Shown: in pieces, positions 1-7,836 of the stretch
Position numbering within the stretch: the first letter of the stretch is position 1
How the letters are laid out: every line of letters starts with the position of its first letter
Assembly (NCBI GenBank): GCA_045863555.1
Contig: BTUU01000034.1
Coordinates: 1 to 26,798 of the forward strand
Reading direction: 5' to 3'
Source of the DNA: JACRLV01 sp045863555
GTDB lineage: Bacteria > Planctomycetota > Phycisphaerae > UBA1845 > Fen-1342
Length of the DNA stretch: 26,798 nucleotides
Notes under the pieces: model-generated
The model's database searches: none
The model's input: only the letters and a program-made list of their open reading frames with translations
Told to the model about the DNA's origin: nothing
Translations under genes and position numbers: made by a program

Positions 1-1028
1 CGAGAAAGACGCCGCCTGATCACGGAGCGATCAACGAAATTTGACAATATCTCGGCAGGCCAGGGATTCACCGTGTCGCATTTCACCTCAAGCAAACACG
101 AGCATTCGTTCGTCTCCATGTTCCACCGCAGCAGTCTCGTGCGATCCGCCGCTTCATCGAGGATTATGACGTACGCTTCCTGTCCGGTGTCATCGAAACC
201 TACGAATTGGCGAAAACACGACGTATACGATGTCGGAACGGGCGAGGGCAGCGTCCGGCGCGTTCTTCCCGTACGCGCGTCCAGCAGCGCGAGGCCATCG
301 GGCAAAGGGACAAGCAGCCCGGTGCCGTCGGGGGTCACGGTGATGTCGAAGTCGAGCATGAAACCCGTGAGGATGATTTCAAACCTCCGGATGACCGTTC
401 CCGCGAGCACATCGATCGCGTAGATGAAACCGACGGGGCGCCTCCACGCCGACAGGTTGAAGTTGCGCTTCAGCGCAAGACCTTCGAGGTCGTGAGACCA
501 CCAACGGAGGCTTGCGCCGAACCAGCCAGTGCGGGGAAGCCAGAAGATCCACGGCGACGCGTATCCGACAAGCATGATCGCGGTCAGGAGACTGAGGGGA
601 AGCAGGCGGCGCCGCGTCGTCCGGCCGCGGCGCGGGCTCTTCGTGGGCGTGAAGCACTCGGGGCAACGGTCGGACGCCGCACCTTTCTGGCAGTAGTTGC
701 AGCGGCGGCAATGGGACTCGCCGGGGAGGCGCGGCGTTCGCAGGACACGGCGTAGGACAATGAGAAACAGCAGGACCGTGATCGCGACGATCGTGCCGCC
801 GATTTCGGGCCAGTAGTAGACGAGCATCTCCCAGAGGTTGATGGCCTGGACTTCGCCGACGGCATACAGGGTCGTGCCGTCGGGCGAGAAGCAGGCGGTG
901 AAAATCATAGGATTCCCGGGAAGGCGCAGGCGGTGCATCGGGCCGGGGTAGTCGGCTGTTGCGGTGGCCGTTAGCGCGAGGAGGGAGATGGCCAGCAGGA
1001 GGCGCCGCGGGATGGGTGGCCGCGGCAC
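1..1028 (-). CDS. Secreted/membrane protein with WD40-like and zinc-ribbon segments (3' end cut off by window)
   Basis: A leftward reading frame stays open from a GTG at 1028 to the left edge. It begins with a convincing signal peptide: PRR, then a leucine/alanine core (LLLAISLLALTATATA) before DYPGP. A propeller-like FSPDGTTLYAVG blade and INLWEML follow, then a membrane span (IVAITVLLFLIVL), a cysteine cluster CRRCNYC...CPEC, a second span (LLPLSLLTAIMLVGYASPW), and a long C-terminal part with more propeller-like text (VTPDGTGLLVPLPDGLALLD). I chose the GTG at 1028 because it gives the most compact signal peptide; GTG at 1052 and ATG at 908 are alternatives, and the ATG would remove the signal peptide. 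No clear ribosome site is visible. The function is unknown. WD40-like repeats suggest a scaffold or sensor, which is inference only. The 3' end lies outside the window. Confidence 0.7.
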   Translation of the reverse strand, partial: MPRPPIPRRLLLAISLLALTATATADYPGPMHRLRLPGNPMIFTACFSPDGTTLYAVGEVQAINLWEMLVYYWPEIGGTIVAITVLLFLIVLRRVLRTPRLPGESHCRRCNYCQKGAASDRCPECFTPTKSPRRGRTTRRRLLPLSLLTAIMLVGYASPWIFWLPRTGWFGASLRWWSHDLEGLALKRNFNLSAWRRPVGFIYAIDVLAGTVIRRFEIILTGFMLDFDITVTPDGTGLLVPLPDGLALLDARTGRTRRTLPSPVPTSYTSCFRQFVGFDDTGQEAYVIILDEAADRTRLLRWNMETNECSCLLEVKCDTVNPWPAEILSNFVDRSVIRRRLS

Positions 1029-1059
1029 TGGATTGCGTGTCGGTGCTCGCACGAATCGC

Positions 1060-1089
1060 AGGATAGCGGCGGATCGCGGGGGGCGTCAG
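1060..1089 (-). promoter_or_regulatory. Possible sigma-70 promoter of the leftward gene starting at 1028
   Basis: On the minus strand a -35-like CTGACG (1089-1084) and a -10-like TATCCT (1065-1060) are separated by 18 bases. Transcription would start near 1053, about 25 bases before the proposed GTG start at 1028. Match quality is moderate and position supports it; not more than a candidate. Confidence 0.35.
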
Positions 1090-1133
1090 CGAACTGGTAT
1101 TGACGGTGCGCACGGCGTTTTGGGAAGGGGGAA

Positions 1134-1181
1134 CCGGAAGGATTCCGGCGGGCGGGGTGCGAGATGGGAATCACGCACCAG
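1134..1181. repeat. REP-like double-hairpin repeat, copy 1
   Basis: Two adjacent inverted repeats: CCGGAA-GGA-TTCCGG (1134-1148) and GGTGCG (1156-1161) paired with CGCACC (1174-1179) around a 12-base loop. The same unit recurs almost unchanged at 2185-2233, where the first loop is GGGA instead of GGA while both stems are intact. A changed loop with kept stems suggests that the folded form matters. It lies downstream of the zinc-ribbon membrane gene 1278-2096 and between two genes read the same way. Confidence 0.7.
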
Positions 1182-1198
1182 CGGCAGATTGGTCGAGG

Positions 1199-1223
1199 CG
1201 CGAGATAGGAATCACGCACCAGC
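1199..1223. repeat. Partial third copy of the REP-like repeat
   Basis: The stretch GCGAGATAGGAATCACGCAC plus CAGC matches the second hairpin of the repeats at 1134-1181 and 2185-2233, with one base changed in the loop (ATAGG for ATGGG). The left stem is GAGGCG instead of GGTGCG, so the hairpin is weakened. It lies 17 bases after copy 1, giving a tandem arrangement. Confidence 0.6.
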
Positions 1224-1277
1224 GTGATAGCGATGGATACCCATGTTGCGAAATCGGGATCGATCAATACGGGACTG

Positions 1278-2096
1278 CTATAGCCCGAAGGCGTGGATCA
1301 ACGGCCCGGCGATATGTGTCGCCCAAGGCAACCAGAGCGCCGGCTCTAGGAGAAGCACAGCTGTACAGATAATCACGACCGCCGCATTCGAAAGCCACGT
1401 GCGTGCGGCTCCAAGCGAGACGAGTATGAGGAGCGCGAAGGTCGCGTACCCCGGGATTCCCGCAAGCCGAAACAACAACTCTGGATCGGCGTCGGGGGAC
1501 CAGAGTGCGGCGGCCATGCATGCGAGGAAAAACACACTGCGCCGGACGCACTCGCCGGGCAGCGACAAAACGAAGAAGAGCGCGGCGAGGCGGAGGGTAT
1601 TGCGAGTGAGTCCGTGCGCCCGCGCTGAAACGGCGGCCGCAATCGCGAGTGCGGCGAATGCGAAGTGAATTCCGTAGTAGACCGCTCCGGCGATATTCCA
1701 AGCCCAGAACAGCAACGATCCCCGCGGATCGGCTCCCCATGTTCCGAGCATCGTGCCGAGGCCTGCGCCGACCAGGAGTGTCAGCACGGTGATGAGCAGA
1801 AACAGAGCCGCGGCGTAGACGGCGGCGGGACCGACCCCCGGCGCGACCTTCAGGTCGGTCTGAGGCGATTTGAAATTGATCAGCCACTTGGGTTTGAAAC
1901 TTGCCCATGCGATCAGACCCGAGCGCCGCACCCAATTGCGGTGCCGGTTGAACGCAATTGCCAAGGGCGCGCCAATCAGCTCGGCACTTGGTGCATCGAG
2001 TACATTCCACCCACACTCGGGGCAGACAGACGTCGCGCTGGCGCGTGTGTCGTAGCCGCAGGAGGGGCAGTACTTCGCGTCGCCGTAGTCATTCAT
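1278..2096 (-). CDS. Polytopic membrane protein with N-terminal double-CxxC zinc ribbon
   Basis: 272 residues. The N-terminus is a cytoplasmic-type zinc ribbon with Cys10/Cys13 (YCPSCGYD) and Cys25/Cys28 (VCPECGWN). A charged linker (about 45-85) follows, then roughly five hydrophobic spans: AAVYAAALFLLITVLTLLVG, WNIAGAVYYGIHFAFAALAI, LRLAALFFVLSL with FFLACMAAALW, ATFALLILVSL, and AAVVIICTAVLLLEPALW. The overall plan, ribbon followed by a multi-span domain, recalls Yip1-like membrane proteins, but I see no motif that proves it. No good Shine-Dalgarno sequence precedes the ATG at 2096. Both sides carry REP-like hairpins (1134-1223 and 2185-2233). The ribbon resembles those in the left-edge gene and in the small protein at 25584-25886. 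Function unknown. Confidence 0.8.
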   Translation of the reverse strand: MNDYGDAKYCPSCGYDTRASATSVCPECGWNVLDAPSAELIGAPLAIAFNRHRNWVRRSGLIAWASFKPKWLINFKSPQTDLKVAPGVGPAAVYAAALFLLITVLTLLVGAGLGTMLGTWGADPRGSLLFWAWNIAGAVYYGIHFAFAALAIAAAVSARAHGLTRNTLRLAALFFVLSLPGECVRRSVFFLACMAAALWSPDADPELLFRLAGIPGYATFALLILVSLGAARTWLSNAAVVIICTAVLLLEPALWLPWATHIAGPLIHAFGL

Positions 2097-2167
2097 GCTT
2101 TTGACGGTTCATGATTGAATTCGGGGCCGCTGTGTCGCGGACGGAGGTTCAGTTCCTTTCCGCGGAA

Positions 2168-2233
2168 TCGCGCTAAAGGCGCGACCGGAAGGGATTCCGG
2201 AGGCCGGGGTGCGAGATGGGAATCACGCACCAG
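2168..2233. repeat. REP-like repeat, copy 2, with an extra leading hairpin
   Basis: Three hairpins in a row: TCGCGC-taaag-GCGCGA (2168-2184), CCGGAA-GGGA-TTCCGG (2185-2200), and GGTGCG (2208-2213) with CGCACC (2226-2231). The last two are shared with copy 1 at 1134-1181; the first is only here. It lies upstream of the zinc-ribbon membrane gene and downstream of the aminotransferase gene, both read leftward. Confidence 0.65.
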
Positions 2234-2266
2234 CCCTGAGCGAACCGTGCGCGTGCCATCGAGCGG

Positions 2267-2294
2267 CCGGTCGATGCGAACAGCCATCGACCGG
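2267..2294 (-). terminator. Stable hairpin after the aminotransferase gene, possible terminator
   Basis: CCGGTCGATG (2267-2276) pairs perfectly with CATCGACCGG (2285-2294) around an 8-base loop. It lies 26 bases past the end of the leftward aminotransferase gene, the expected place for a terminator. No run of T follows on the minus strand, so intrinsic termination would be inefficient or factor-assisted; it could instead stabilise the 3' end of the message. Confidence 0.4.
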
Positions 2295-2320
2295 GCACCC
2301 GAGACTTTTCGCAATCGCGC

Positions 2321-3463
2321 TTACGAGCGCTCCGCGATCACTTTCTGCGCCGCCGTCACGCCGGCACCGAGGTTGAACTTGTGGCCGCGCTTGTAGAGGA
2401 CCTGCTCCAGTGCGCCGATGGCGAGGACCGTGTCCATCGTATCGACGTAGCCCATGTGGCCGAGGCGGAAGATCTTGCCCTTGAGCGAGTCCTGGCCGCC
2501 GGCGGATTCGATGCCGTAGCGGGCTTCGAGGTCGTTGCGGATGTCCTTGACCGTGATGCCCGCGGGCGGCTTCAGGGCCGTGACGGAGTCGCTGGGGTTC
2601 TTCGAGAAGACCGGCAGGCCGATCGCCTCGCCGGCCGCGCGGGTCGCCGCGGCCATCGCGCCGACGCGCCGCCACACGTTCTCCATGCCCTCTTCGAGCA
2701 GCAGTTCCAAGGCCTTGTTCAAACCGCGGACAAGCAGGTGCGCGGGCGTGAAAGGCGTGTCGCTCTCGGCGGCGCTCTTGCGGGCCTTGTTCAGATTCAG
2801 GTAGTACGCGTGCTGGGCCTTGTTGGCTTCGATGGCCGACCACGCCTTCTGGCTGACGCTGAGGACGCCGAGGCCGGGCGGGACCATGAGGGCCTTCTGC
2901 GAGCCGGTGATGACGACGTCGACGCCCCAGTCGTCGGGCTTGAGCGGGATCGCGCCGGCCGAGGTGATGCAGTCGGCGATGAGCAGCTTGCCCATTGACT
3001 GGCAGACCTTGCCGATGCCTTCGAGGTCGCATTTGGTCGCGGTCGAGGTCTCGCTGTGAACGCACATGACGGTCGTGATCGCGGGGTCGGCCTTCAGCAT
3101 CGACTGGATCTGTTCGGGGGTGGCGCAATCGCCCCATTCCACGGCGTGGCGTGTGACGGGGATGCCGTATTGCTGCGCGATCTCGCCCCAGCGCTGGCCG
3201 AATTTGCCCGCTTCGATCGTGAGCATCTTCGAGCCGGGGCCGTTCACGCCGACAATCGCCGCCTCGGCCGTCGCGGTGCCCGACCCGGTGACGATGATGA
3301 CTTCATTTTTCGTGCAGAGGACCTGTTTCAACCGGTCGGTGCACTCCTTCATGATCCCCTTGAACCAGTCGGTGCGGTGATGGTGGAAGGGGCGGGACAT
3401 CTCGAGCAGGACTTCCTCGGGAACCGCACAGGGGCCGGGGGTGAACAGGCGGAACTTTTTCAT
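2321..3463 (-). CDS. PLP-dependent class V aminotransferase, alanine/serine-glyoxylate type
   Basis: 380 residues, the full length of the fold-type I class V family. It opens with the family signature FTPGPCAVPEEVL. TGSGTATAEAAI (59-70) would hold the cofactor phosphate, HSETSTA (136-142) is the substrate/PLP region, D164 in IADCITSAGA should contact the pyridine nitrogen, and K190 in TGSQKALMVPPGLG is the Schiff-base lysine. The C-terminal domain ends with KGKIFRLGHMGYVDTMDTVLAIGALE, typical of this family. Likely reaction: amino transfer between alanine or serine and glyoxylate, or a related step in serine/glycine metabolism; the exact donor cannot be read from sequence. GGAG lies just upstream of the ATG at 3463. 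It appears to be a single-gene unit with its own hairpin at 2267-2294. Confidence 0.93.
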   Translation of the reverse strand: MKKFRLFTPGPCAVPEEVLLEMSRPFHHHRTDWFKGIMKECTDRLKQVLCTKNEVIIVTGSGTATAEAAIVGVNGPGSKMLTIEAGKFGQRWGEIAQQYGIPVTRHAVEWGDCATPEQIQSMLKADPAITTVMCVHSETSTATKCDLEGIGKVCQSMGKLLIADCITSAGAIPLKPDDWGVDVVITGSQKALMVPPGLGVLSVSQKAWSAIEANKAQHAYYLNLNKARKSAAESDTPFTPAHLLVRGLNKALELLLEEGMENVWRRVGAMAAATRAAGEAIGLPVFSKNPSDSVTALKPPAGITVKDIRNDLEARYGIESAGGQDSLKGKIFRLGHMGYVDTMDTVLAIGALEQVLYKRGHKFNLGAGVTAAQKVIAERS

Positions 3464-3527
3464 GGGTGCATCTCCGGTATTGCTTCAAATCGCGGCCTCT
3501 GCCGCCCGGAAATCAAGTCTGGGCGAA

Positions 3528-3556
3528 TTGAGCCGACCGCGAATCCACATTATACC
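3528..3556 (+). promoter_or_regulatory. Possible promoter of the lipoprotein gene at 3687
   Basis: TTGAGC (3528-3533) and TATACC (3551-3556) are separated by 17 bases, each matching 4 of 6 consensus positions. The site lies in the 223-base divergent region between the aminotransferase gene (starts 3463, leftward) and the lipoprotein gene (starts 3687, rightward). The predicted leader would be about 120 bases. Confidence 0.35.
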
Positions 3557-3686
3557 CGTACGCGCTGCGCGGGTCACGATGGCGGATGCGCGCCCGTGAC
3601 GACGGCGGCCGGAACCGCCGGGGCGGTCGAGCGTCAAATCAACCGGATGGCCGGAATACCCGGTCGGCCGGAGCAGGAGCGATTCC

Positions 3687-4130
3687 ATGACTCGACTGAG
3701 ATTCGCCCGGAACCTCGCCGCTGTTCTCGTACTGACGATATCCATCGCCGGCTGCGATCGTCCGGGGCCGACGGCTGCAAACCCGGCCAGCGCTCCCGTC
3801 GGCGGCGCGGCCCCGGCGGCGTTTCCGACAAAACCTGGCACATACGTTCGGGGGACCCTCCGCTATGAATACACGGTCCTCGCGGCCGGATCCCGTTCGG
3901 AGCGGCGACGCGGCCGGTTGTTTGAGGGAGATCAGGAAATCGTCGGCACGCCTGGGGAAATTCGCGATACGGCATTGGGGCGGTTTGCGTACTTTGGCGA
4001 CGCGCCGGGGGCCTATCATGCCGGGTGGCTGAACACGCTGACGTACGACAAGCCCGTTTTTGGCGCTAGTGGTGGAATTCTGCCTGAACTGAGCGGATAT
4101 TTCGGCGATTTCCCGGCCGGCACTCCCTAG
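3687..4130 (+). CDS. Small predicted lipoprotein, unknown function
   Basis: 147 residues. The N-terminus MTRLRFARNLAAVLVLTISI is followed by the lipobox I-A-G-C with Cys23 as the lipidated residue. A proline/alanine-rich tether (about 24-45) leads to a compact domain of about 100 residues containing GTLRYEYTVLAAGS, RRGRLFEGDQEIVG and RFAYFGDAPGAYHAGWLNT. GGAG at 3671-3674 precedes the ATG. I do not recognise the family. By analogy with similar tethered domains it should be attached to a membrane and face the periplasm. The gene reads the same way as the large membrane protein at 4264, with a 133-base gap that includes TATAAA at 4165-4170, so the two may be transcribed separately. Confidence 0.75.
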   Translation: MTRLRFARNLAAVLVLTISIAGCDRPGPTAANPASAPVGGAAPAAFPTKPGTYVRGTLRYEYTVLAAGSRSERRRGRLFEGDQEIVGTPGEIRDTALGRFAYFGDAPGAYHAGWLNTLTYDKPVFGASGGILPELSGYFGDFPAGTP

Positions 4131-4263
4131 CGGTCTCCCACGCAGCGCGGCGCACGTTACGGGGTATAAAGAAGCGCCGGATTGATAGCCCCGCGCACGA
4201 CGGTTCGCGGTTACGCTATGCGTGTCGACTGACGGAATCCGGAATGCCTGGTGAGAATCCCCC

Positions 4264-6255
4264 ATGATGATGCGTGGAAACAGAATGCTGACGGCCGTCG
4301 CCTTCTTTCTGGCGGCGACGATGGTATTGGGGCAGGACACCCAGCCGTCTGAACCCGGCGCGGCGACGCCGCCCGCGGCCGCAACAGAACCGGTTGATCC
4401 GACCGCTGCGCCGCCGACGATCGCCCCGGACGCGTCGGGTCTCGGCGAATCGGGCTTGGACTCGCCCGCGGGTGAGGCGGCATCCGAGCGATTGACGCGC
4501 GAGCCGGTCTGGAAGCTCGTCGCCCCGAGTTTCTCGCAGACGGACATTTCGTGGATCGCCGCGGCGATCGTGCTAACGCTGCTCGTGCAGTTGCGGCCGA
4601 TCTTCAGTACGCGGAATCTCGATGCGCTCGTGCTGGCGCTGATGTGCCTGAATTTCCCGCTTCGGGCGCTGGGTGCGGCGAGCGTCGAGGGCGATCCGAG
4701 CGGGCGCTCCGTGCAGTTTTACAGCTATCTGGCGCTGAGCGGGTTCACGGCGTATTGGCTGGCGCGCGGCGTGGGGCTGGCGTGTGCGAAGCGAGTTGTG
4801 CCGTTCACCGTGAACGCGGCACCGGCGGGGCTGGCAGTCCTCGTGGTGGCGTCGCTGGCGCTGGGGATGAACGCACTCTTTACTCAACCGGTTTCCGAGG
4901 CGTCGCGGTATGCGATGGTCGGGGGCATGTACTTCCGCGATACCGGAAAGCTCCCGTACGGCGAGCTGCTCGGGCGCGACGACGCGTCGCCGCTCAACTA
5001 CCTGCTGCATGCCGGGGCGACGAAGCTGATCCCGCCGATCAACGAGGACGTGGCGCTCGGGTGGACCAACCGCGGTGAATGGTTGACGGCGGAGAGAATC
5101 GGCGAGATCGACACGGCCGCGGCGCGGCTCGTCAACGGCGTGCTGTTCATCCTGCTCTTCGGCGGTGTGGCATGGCTGGGGCATCGGCTGCACTCATTCT
5201 CAATGGGGAAGACGGCGGCGGCGATCCTGTGCGTGATGCCGATGACGCACGCGTGCCTGGGCGAACCGGCGATCATGATTCCGGCGGTTCTGCTGACGTG
5301 GGCGCTTGCCTTTGCGGCGGTGCCCGGCGTGGGGCTGACGCTGGCCGCGTTTCTGGTCGTCGTAGCCGGACTGGCTTGGCCGTGGGCGTGGCTCGTGCTC
5401 CTGCCGCTGCTGGCGTATTCGACGCGCCGCGGGTGGCAGGCCTTCGGGGCGGTGCTGGGAACGCTCGCGGGTGCGGCCGCGTGTCTGGCGATTGTGTACG
5501 TCTTTGCGGCCCCCGCGCTTCCGCGGCCCGATCGTGCGATCGCCGCGATCGGCGATCGTCCGCAGTATGGTGCGACCATTTCGGGGGGGCGGTTGATGGT
5601 CGAAAAGTGGCCTGACGCATCGCCGCCGCCGGCCGCGAACGCCGCGAAGATGTGGTTCTGGAACCTGCTGCTGGACGCGGACACGTCGACGATGGTCGCG
5701 ACGGATCATTCGCTGACGCTTCCGGTCGGCGTCGATCCGGCGGCGGTTCGCTATCGGGACGTCGCGCCATCGACCGCGGCGCTGGCGCTCGTTCAGCCCG
5801 GCTATCGGGATGCGGTTGCAGGGCTGCCGGACGGACAGCGGTTGCTGATCGCGATCCGCACGGTGCTGGAGGCGGTGTGGCTGGGGCCGGAATCGCGGTC
5901 GGCGAGCGTTCCGCCCGTGTGGGATGTCTGGTTCCGCAGCGGGTCGCCGACCGAGCGTTCGGAAACGATCACGCTCGTGCGGCGGATCGGGAAGGGCGTC
6001 GTCGGCCTGCTCGCGCTGCTGCTGGCGATCGTGGTACTGCGGCGCGAGAACGCCACTGAGCAGGCGGTGCTTGGAGCGGTGCTGGCGATCACGGCGGGCG
6101 TGGCGCTGTGCAGCTTTGCCGGAGCGGTGAGCGACGCGGTGTGGTGGATTCCGGCGCTGCTCGGGGCGATCGCGGCGGGTGGCGAGCCGTTGCCGCTGTT
6201 TTCGCGGCCGGGTGTCCGCGGCGGGGCCGAGCACGAGCGCATCACGGTTGAATGA
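4264..6255 (+). CDS. Large polytopic membrane protein, GT-C glycosyltransferase-like
   Basis: 663 residues. A signal sequence (MLTAVAFFLAATMVLG, 8-23) and an Ala/Pro/Glu-rich stretch (24-80) precede about ten hydrophobic spans between roughly 95 and 420, then a large soluble segment (about 420-575) and further spans near the C-terminus (VVGLLALLLAIVVL, AVLGAVLAITAGVALCSFAG). After the early spans, SEASRYAMVGGMYFRDTGKL then PYGELLGRDDASPLNYLLHA (211-250) resembles the first extracytoplasmic loop of GT-C-fold mannosyl/glucosyltransferases, where an acidic residue precedes a G-x-LPYG...xPLNYL pattern. That points to a polyprenyl-phosphate-sugar transferase or a relative; no catalytic Asp-Asp or Asp-Glu pair can be assigned with confidence. 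GGTGAG lies about 9 bases before the first ATG; Met2, Met3 and Met8 are alternative starts. Confidence 0.72.
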   Translation: MMMRGNRMLTAVAFFLAATMVLGQDTQPSEPGAATPPAAATEPVDPTAAPPTIAPDASGLGESGLDSPAGEAASERLTREPVWKLVAPSFSQTDISWIAAAIVLTLLVQLRPIFSTRNLDALVLALMCLNFPLRALGAASVEGDPSGRSVQFYSYLALSGFTAYWLARGVGLACAKRVVPFTVNAAPAGLAVLVVASLALGMNALFTQPVSEASRYAMVGGMYFRDTGKLPYGELLGRDDASPLNYLLHAGATKLIPPINEDVALGWTNRGEWLTAERIGEIDTAAARLVNGVLFILLFGGVAWLGHRLHSFSMGKTAAAILCVMPMTHACLGEPAIMIPAVLLTWALAFAAVPGVGLTLAAFLVVVAGLAWPWAWLVLLPLLAYSTRRGWQAFGAVLGTLAGAAACLAIVYVFAAPALPRPDRAIAAIGDRPQYGATISGGRLMVEKWPDASPPPAANAAKMWFWNLLLDADTSTMVATDHSLTLPVGVDPAAVRYRDVAPSTAALALVQPGYRDAVAGLPDGQRLLIAIRTVLEAVWLGPESRSASVPPVWDVWFRSGSPTERSETITLVRRIGKGVVGLLALLLAIVVLRRENATEQAVLGAVLAITAGVALCSFAGAVSDAVWWIPALLGAIAAGGEPLPLFSRPGVRGGAEHERITVE

Positions 6256-6317
6256 GGCTGGATGTGGACGAAACCGGTCCCGGGGGGCGAATTTCGTTCG
6301 CGATGCGAAAATTCCCC

Positions 6318-6345
6318 TTGACATGACCGAACAGTTGGCTAACAT
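6318..6345 (+). promoter_or_regulatory. Sigma-70-like promoter of the DUF1579 gene
   Basis: A perfect TTGACA (6318-6323) is followed after 16 bases by TAACAT (6340-6345; 4 of 6 positions). It lies between the stop of the membrane protein gene (6255) and the start of the DUF1579 gene (6437), giving a leader of about 85 bases. Confidence 0.5.
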
Positions 6346-6436
6346 TCGCGGAAATCCCGCTGGACGGGTGTCCGGCGGCGGCTGCGCCCGATCGGGTGCA
6401 GCAAAGAGCGGGCCGAGTGATTCAGGGAGACGCGCG

Positions 6437-7114
6437 ATGCGATTCAAGACATGGTTGGCGGGTGCGGTGGCGGCGGGCGTCCTGGTGGCGTCGTCGACGC
6501 TGGTGTTTTCGCAGGAGAAGAAGCCCGACGCCAAGCCTGCGGGCAAGCAGGAGGCCGCGGCGGGGCAGCCGACGCCTGAGCAGATGGAAAAGGCGATGAA
6601 GAACATGCAGGAGGCGGGCACGCCGGGTGAGAACCACAGGCTGCTCGCGGACTACATGGTCGGCGAGTGGACGTACGAAAACAAGATGTACCACGGTCCG
6701 GAGCCGGAAGTTTCGAAGGGCACGTGCACGACGAAGGCGTTCTACGACGGGCGCTATGTGCATGCCGTGCATAAAGGCACGATCAACATGCCGGGTGCGG
6801 ACGGGAAGCCGACCGAGGTGCCGTTCGAGGGCACGGCCATGAACGGCTACGACAACGTCAAGAAGAAATTCGTGGGAACGTGGGTCGACAATTTCTCGAC
6901 CTGCATCGTGGTGGTCGAGGGAACGTACGACGCCAAGGCGAAGACGATTACGTACACCGGCGAGATGCCCGATTGCATGAACGACAACAAGCCCTGCAAA
7001 TTCCGGGAAGTCATCCGCCTGGTCAGCAAGGACAAGCATGTTCTTGAGTGGTACCAGGAGATGGGCGGCAAGGAATCGAAGACGATGGAGATTACCTACA
7101 CGCGGAAGAACTGA
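6437..7114 (+). CDS. Secreted DUF1579 family protein
   Basis: 225 residues from the ATG at 6437, preceded by AGGGAG. The frame is open from further upstream, but only this start gives a proper signal peptide (MRFKTWLAGAVAAGVLVASSTLVFSQ, cut near S25/Q26) and it follows the promoter at 6318. A Lys/Pro/Gln-rich segment comes next, then the DUF1579 body: HRLLADYMVGEWTYENKMY, FYDGRYVHAVHKG, FEGTAMNGYDNVKKKFVGTW with VDNFS, and the C-terminal ITYTGEMPDC...FREVIRLVSKDKHVLEWYQE and KTMEITYTR. Members are lipocalin-like beta-barrel proteins of unknown ligand, common in planctomycetes and proteobacteria. Location should be periplasmic. Nearby genes do not suggest a pathway. Confidence 0.85.
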   Translation: MRFKTWLAGAVAAGVLVASSTLVFSQEKKPDAKPAGKQEAAAGQPTPEQMEKAMKNMQEAGTPGENHRLLADYMVGEWTYENKMYHGPEPEVSKGTCTTKAFYDGRYVHAVHKGTINMPGADGKPTEVPFEGTAMNGYDNVKKKFVGTWVDNFSTCIVVVEGTYDAKAKTITYTGEMPDCMNDNKPCKFREVIRLVSKDKHVLEWYQEMGGKESKTMEITYTRKN

Positions 7115-7124
7115 TTCCGCGTCG

Positions 7125-7147
7125 CGCGCCGGCGCTCCGGCGGCGCG
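7125..7147 (+). terminator. G+C-rich hairpin after the DUF1579 gene, possible terminator
   Basis: CGCGCCG (7125-7131) pairs with CGGCGCG (7141-7147) around a 9-base loop, ten bases past the stop codon at 7114. No T run follows, so this is a weak terminator candidate supported mainly by position. Confidence 0.3.
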
Positions 7148-7331
7148 GCCGGCTGATCTGCGGCGGAGGCGGCACGCTCATTGGCTGAGCGGGTCGCCTT
7201 CGCCGTTTTTCCGGGGGTGGACCGCGCGGCGGCGGGGACGCGTACACTCTTCACGGGAGCAGCCCACGGCGGCTGATCCATGGACCCCCGCCGATCCGAT
7301 CGGCGCGAGAGTACCCCAGGGGGAATGAACC

Positions 7332-7751
7332 ATGACGAAAACCGAGCGATTTCGCGTATCGACCCGCGGAAACAGCGATGTGACGGACCTGACGGCGCGG
7401 GTGGCCGAGGCGATCGGGCGGACGGGCATCGGGGATGGACTCGTCTGCGTGCTCGTCGTGGGCTCCACGGCGTCGATCACGACGACGGAGGCGGAGCCAG
7501 GACTGATGACCCACGATCTCAAGGCGTTCTTCGACCGCATCGCTCCGGACGACGCCTATTACAAGCACGAGGCGACGTGGGGCGACGACAACGGCCACGC
7601 GCACATCCGGGCGTCGCTGGTCGGCGCGTCGATCACCGTTCCGCTGGTCGGTCGGCGCATGACGCTGGGACAGTGGCAGCAGATCGTGCTGATCGATTTC
7701 GATACGCGGCCGCGGGAGCGCGAGATCGTCGTGCAGGTCGTCGGAGCATAG
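7332..7751 (+). CDS. yjbQ: YjbQ family (UPF0047) protein
   Basis: 139 residues, the normal length of the YjbQ/UPF0047 family. The hallmarks are all present: GSTASITTTEAEPGLMTHDL (44-63), WGDDNGHAHIRASLVGASIT (83-102) with its two histidines H89 and H91, and the closing LGQWQQIVLIDFDTRPRERE (112-131) plus IVVQVVG. Members are small single-domain enzymes forming trimers; E. coli YjbQ has reported thiamine-phosphate synthase side activity, and the in-cell role is unsettled. It should be cytoplasmic. A GGGGGA ribosome site stands just before the ATG. A TACACT motif at 7243-7248 may be the -10 box. Confidence 0.93.
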   Translation: MTKTERFRVSTRGNSDVTDLTARVAEAIGRTGIGDGLVCVLVVGSTASITTTEAEPGLMTHDLKAFFDRIAPDDAYYKHEATWGDDNGHAHIRASLVGASITVPLVGRRMTLGQWQQIVLIDFDTRPREREIVVQVVGA

Positions 7752-7836
7752 GCTGCCCGGCCGGGCCATCGGAGCGAGGCGGCCTGAGGCGTTCCGCTGC
7801 TACACTCCGGCCGATGCGCATGGTAATCTTCGATCC

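Noticed and set aside
41..46. TTGACA resembling a -35 box on the plus strand
   Set aside because: It lies inside the leftward coding region and no rightward gene or -10 box in register follows.
6179..6436. Upstream extension of the DUF1579 frame
   Set aside because: It overlaps the 3' end of the preceding gene, lacks a ribosome site, and would bury the signal peptide that begins at 6437 behind a good promoter.
5200..6621. Open frame of 473 codons on the minus strand
   Set aside because: It covers most of the membrane protein gene and part of the DUF1579 gene in antisense, spans the promoter at 6318, and its product is Arg/Pro-rich without recognisable structure.
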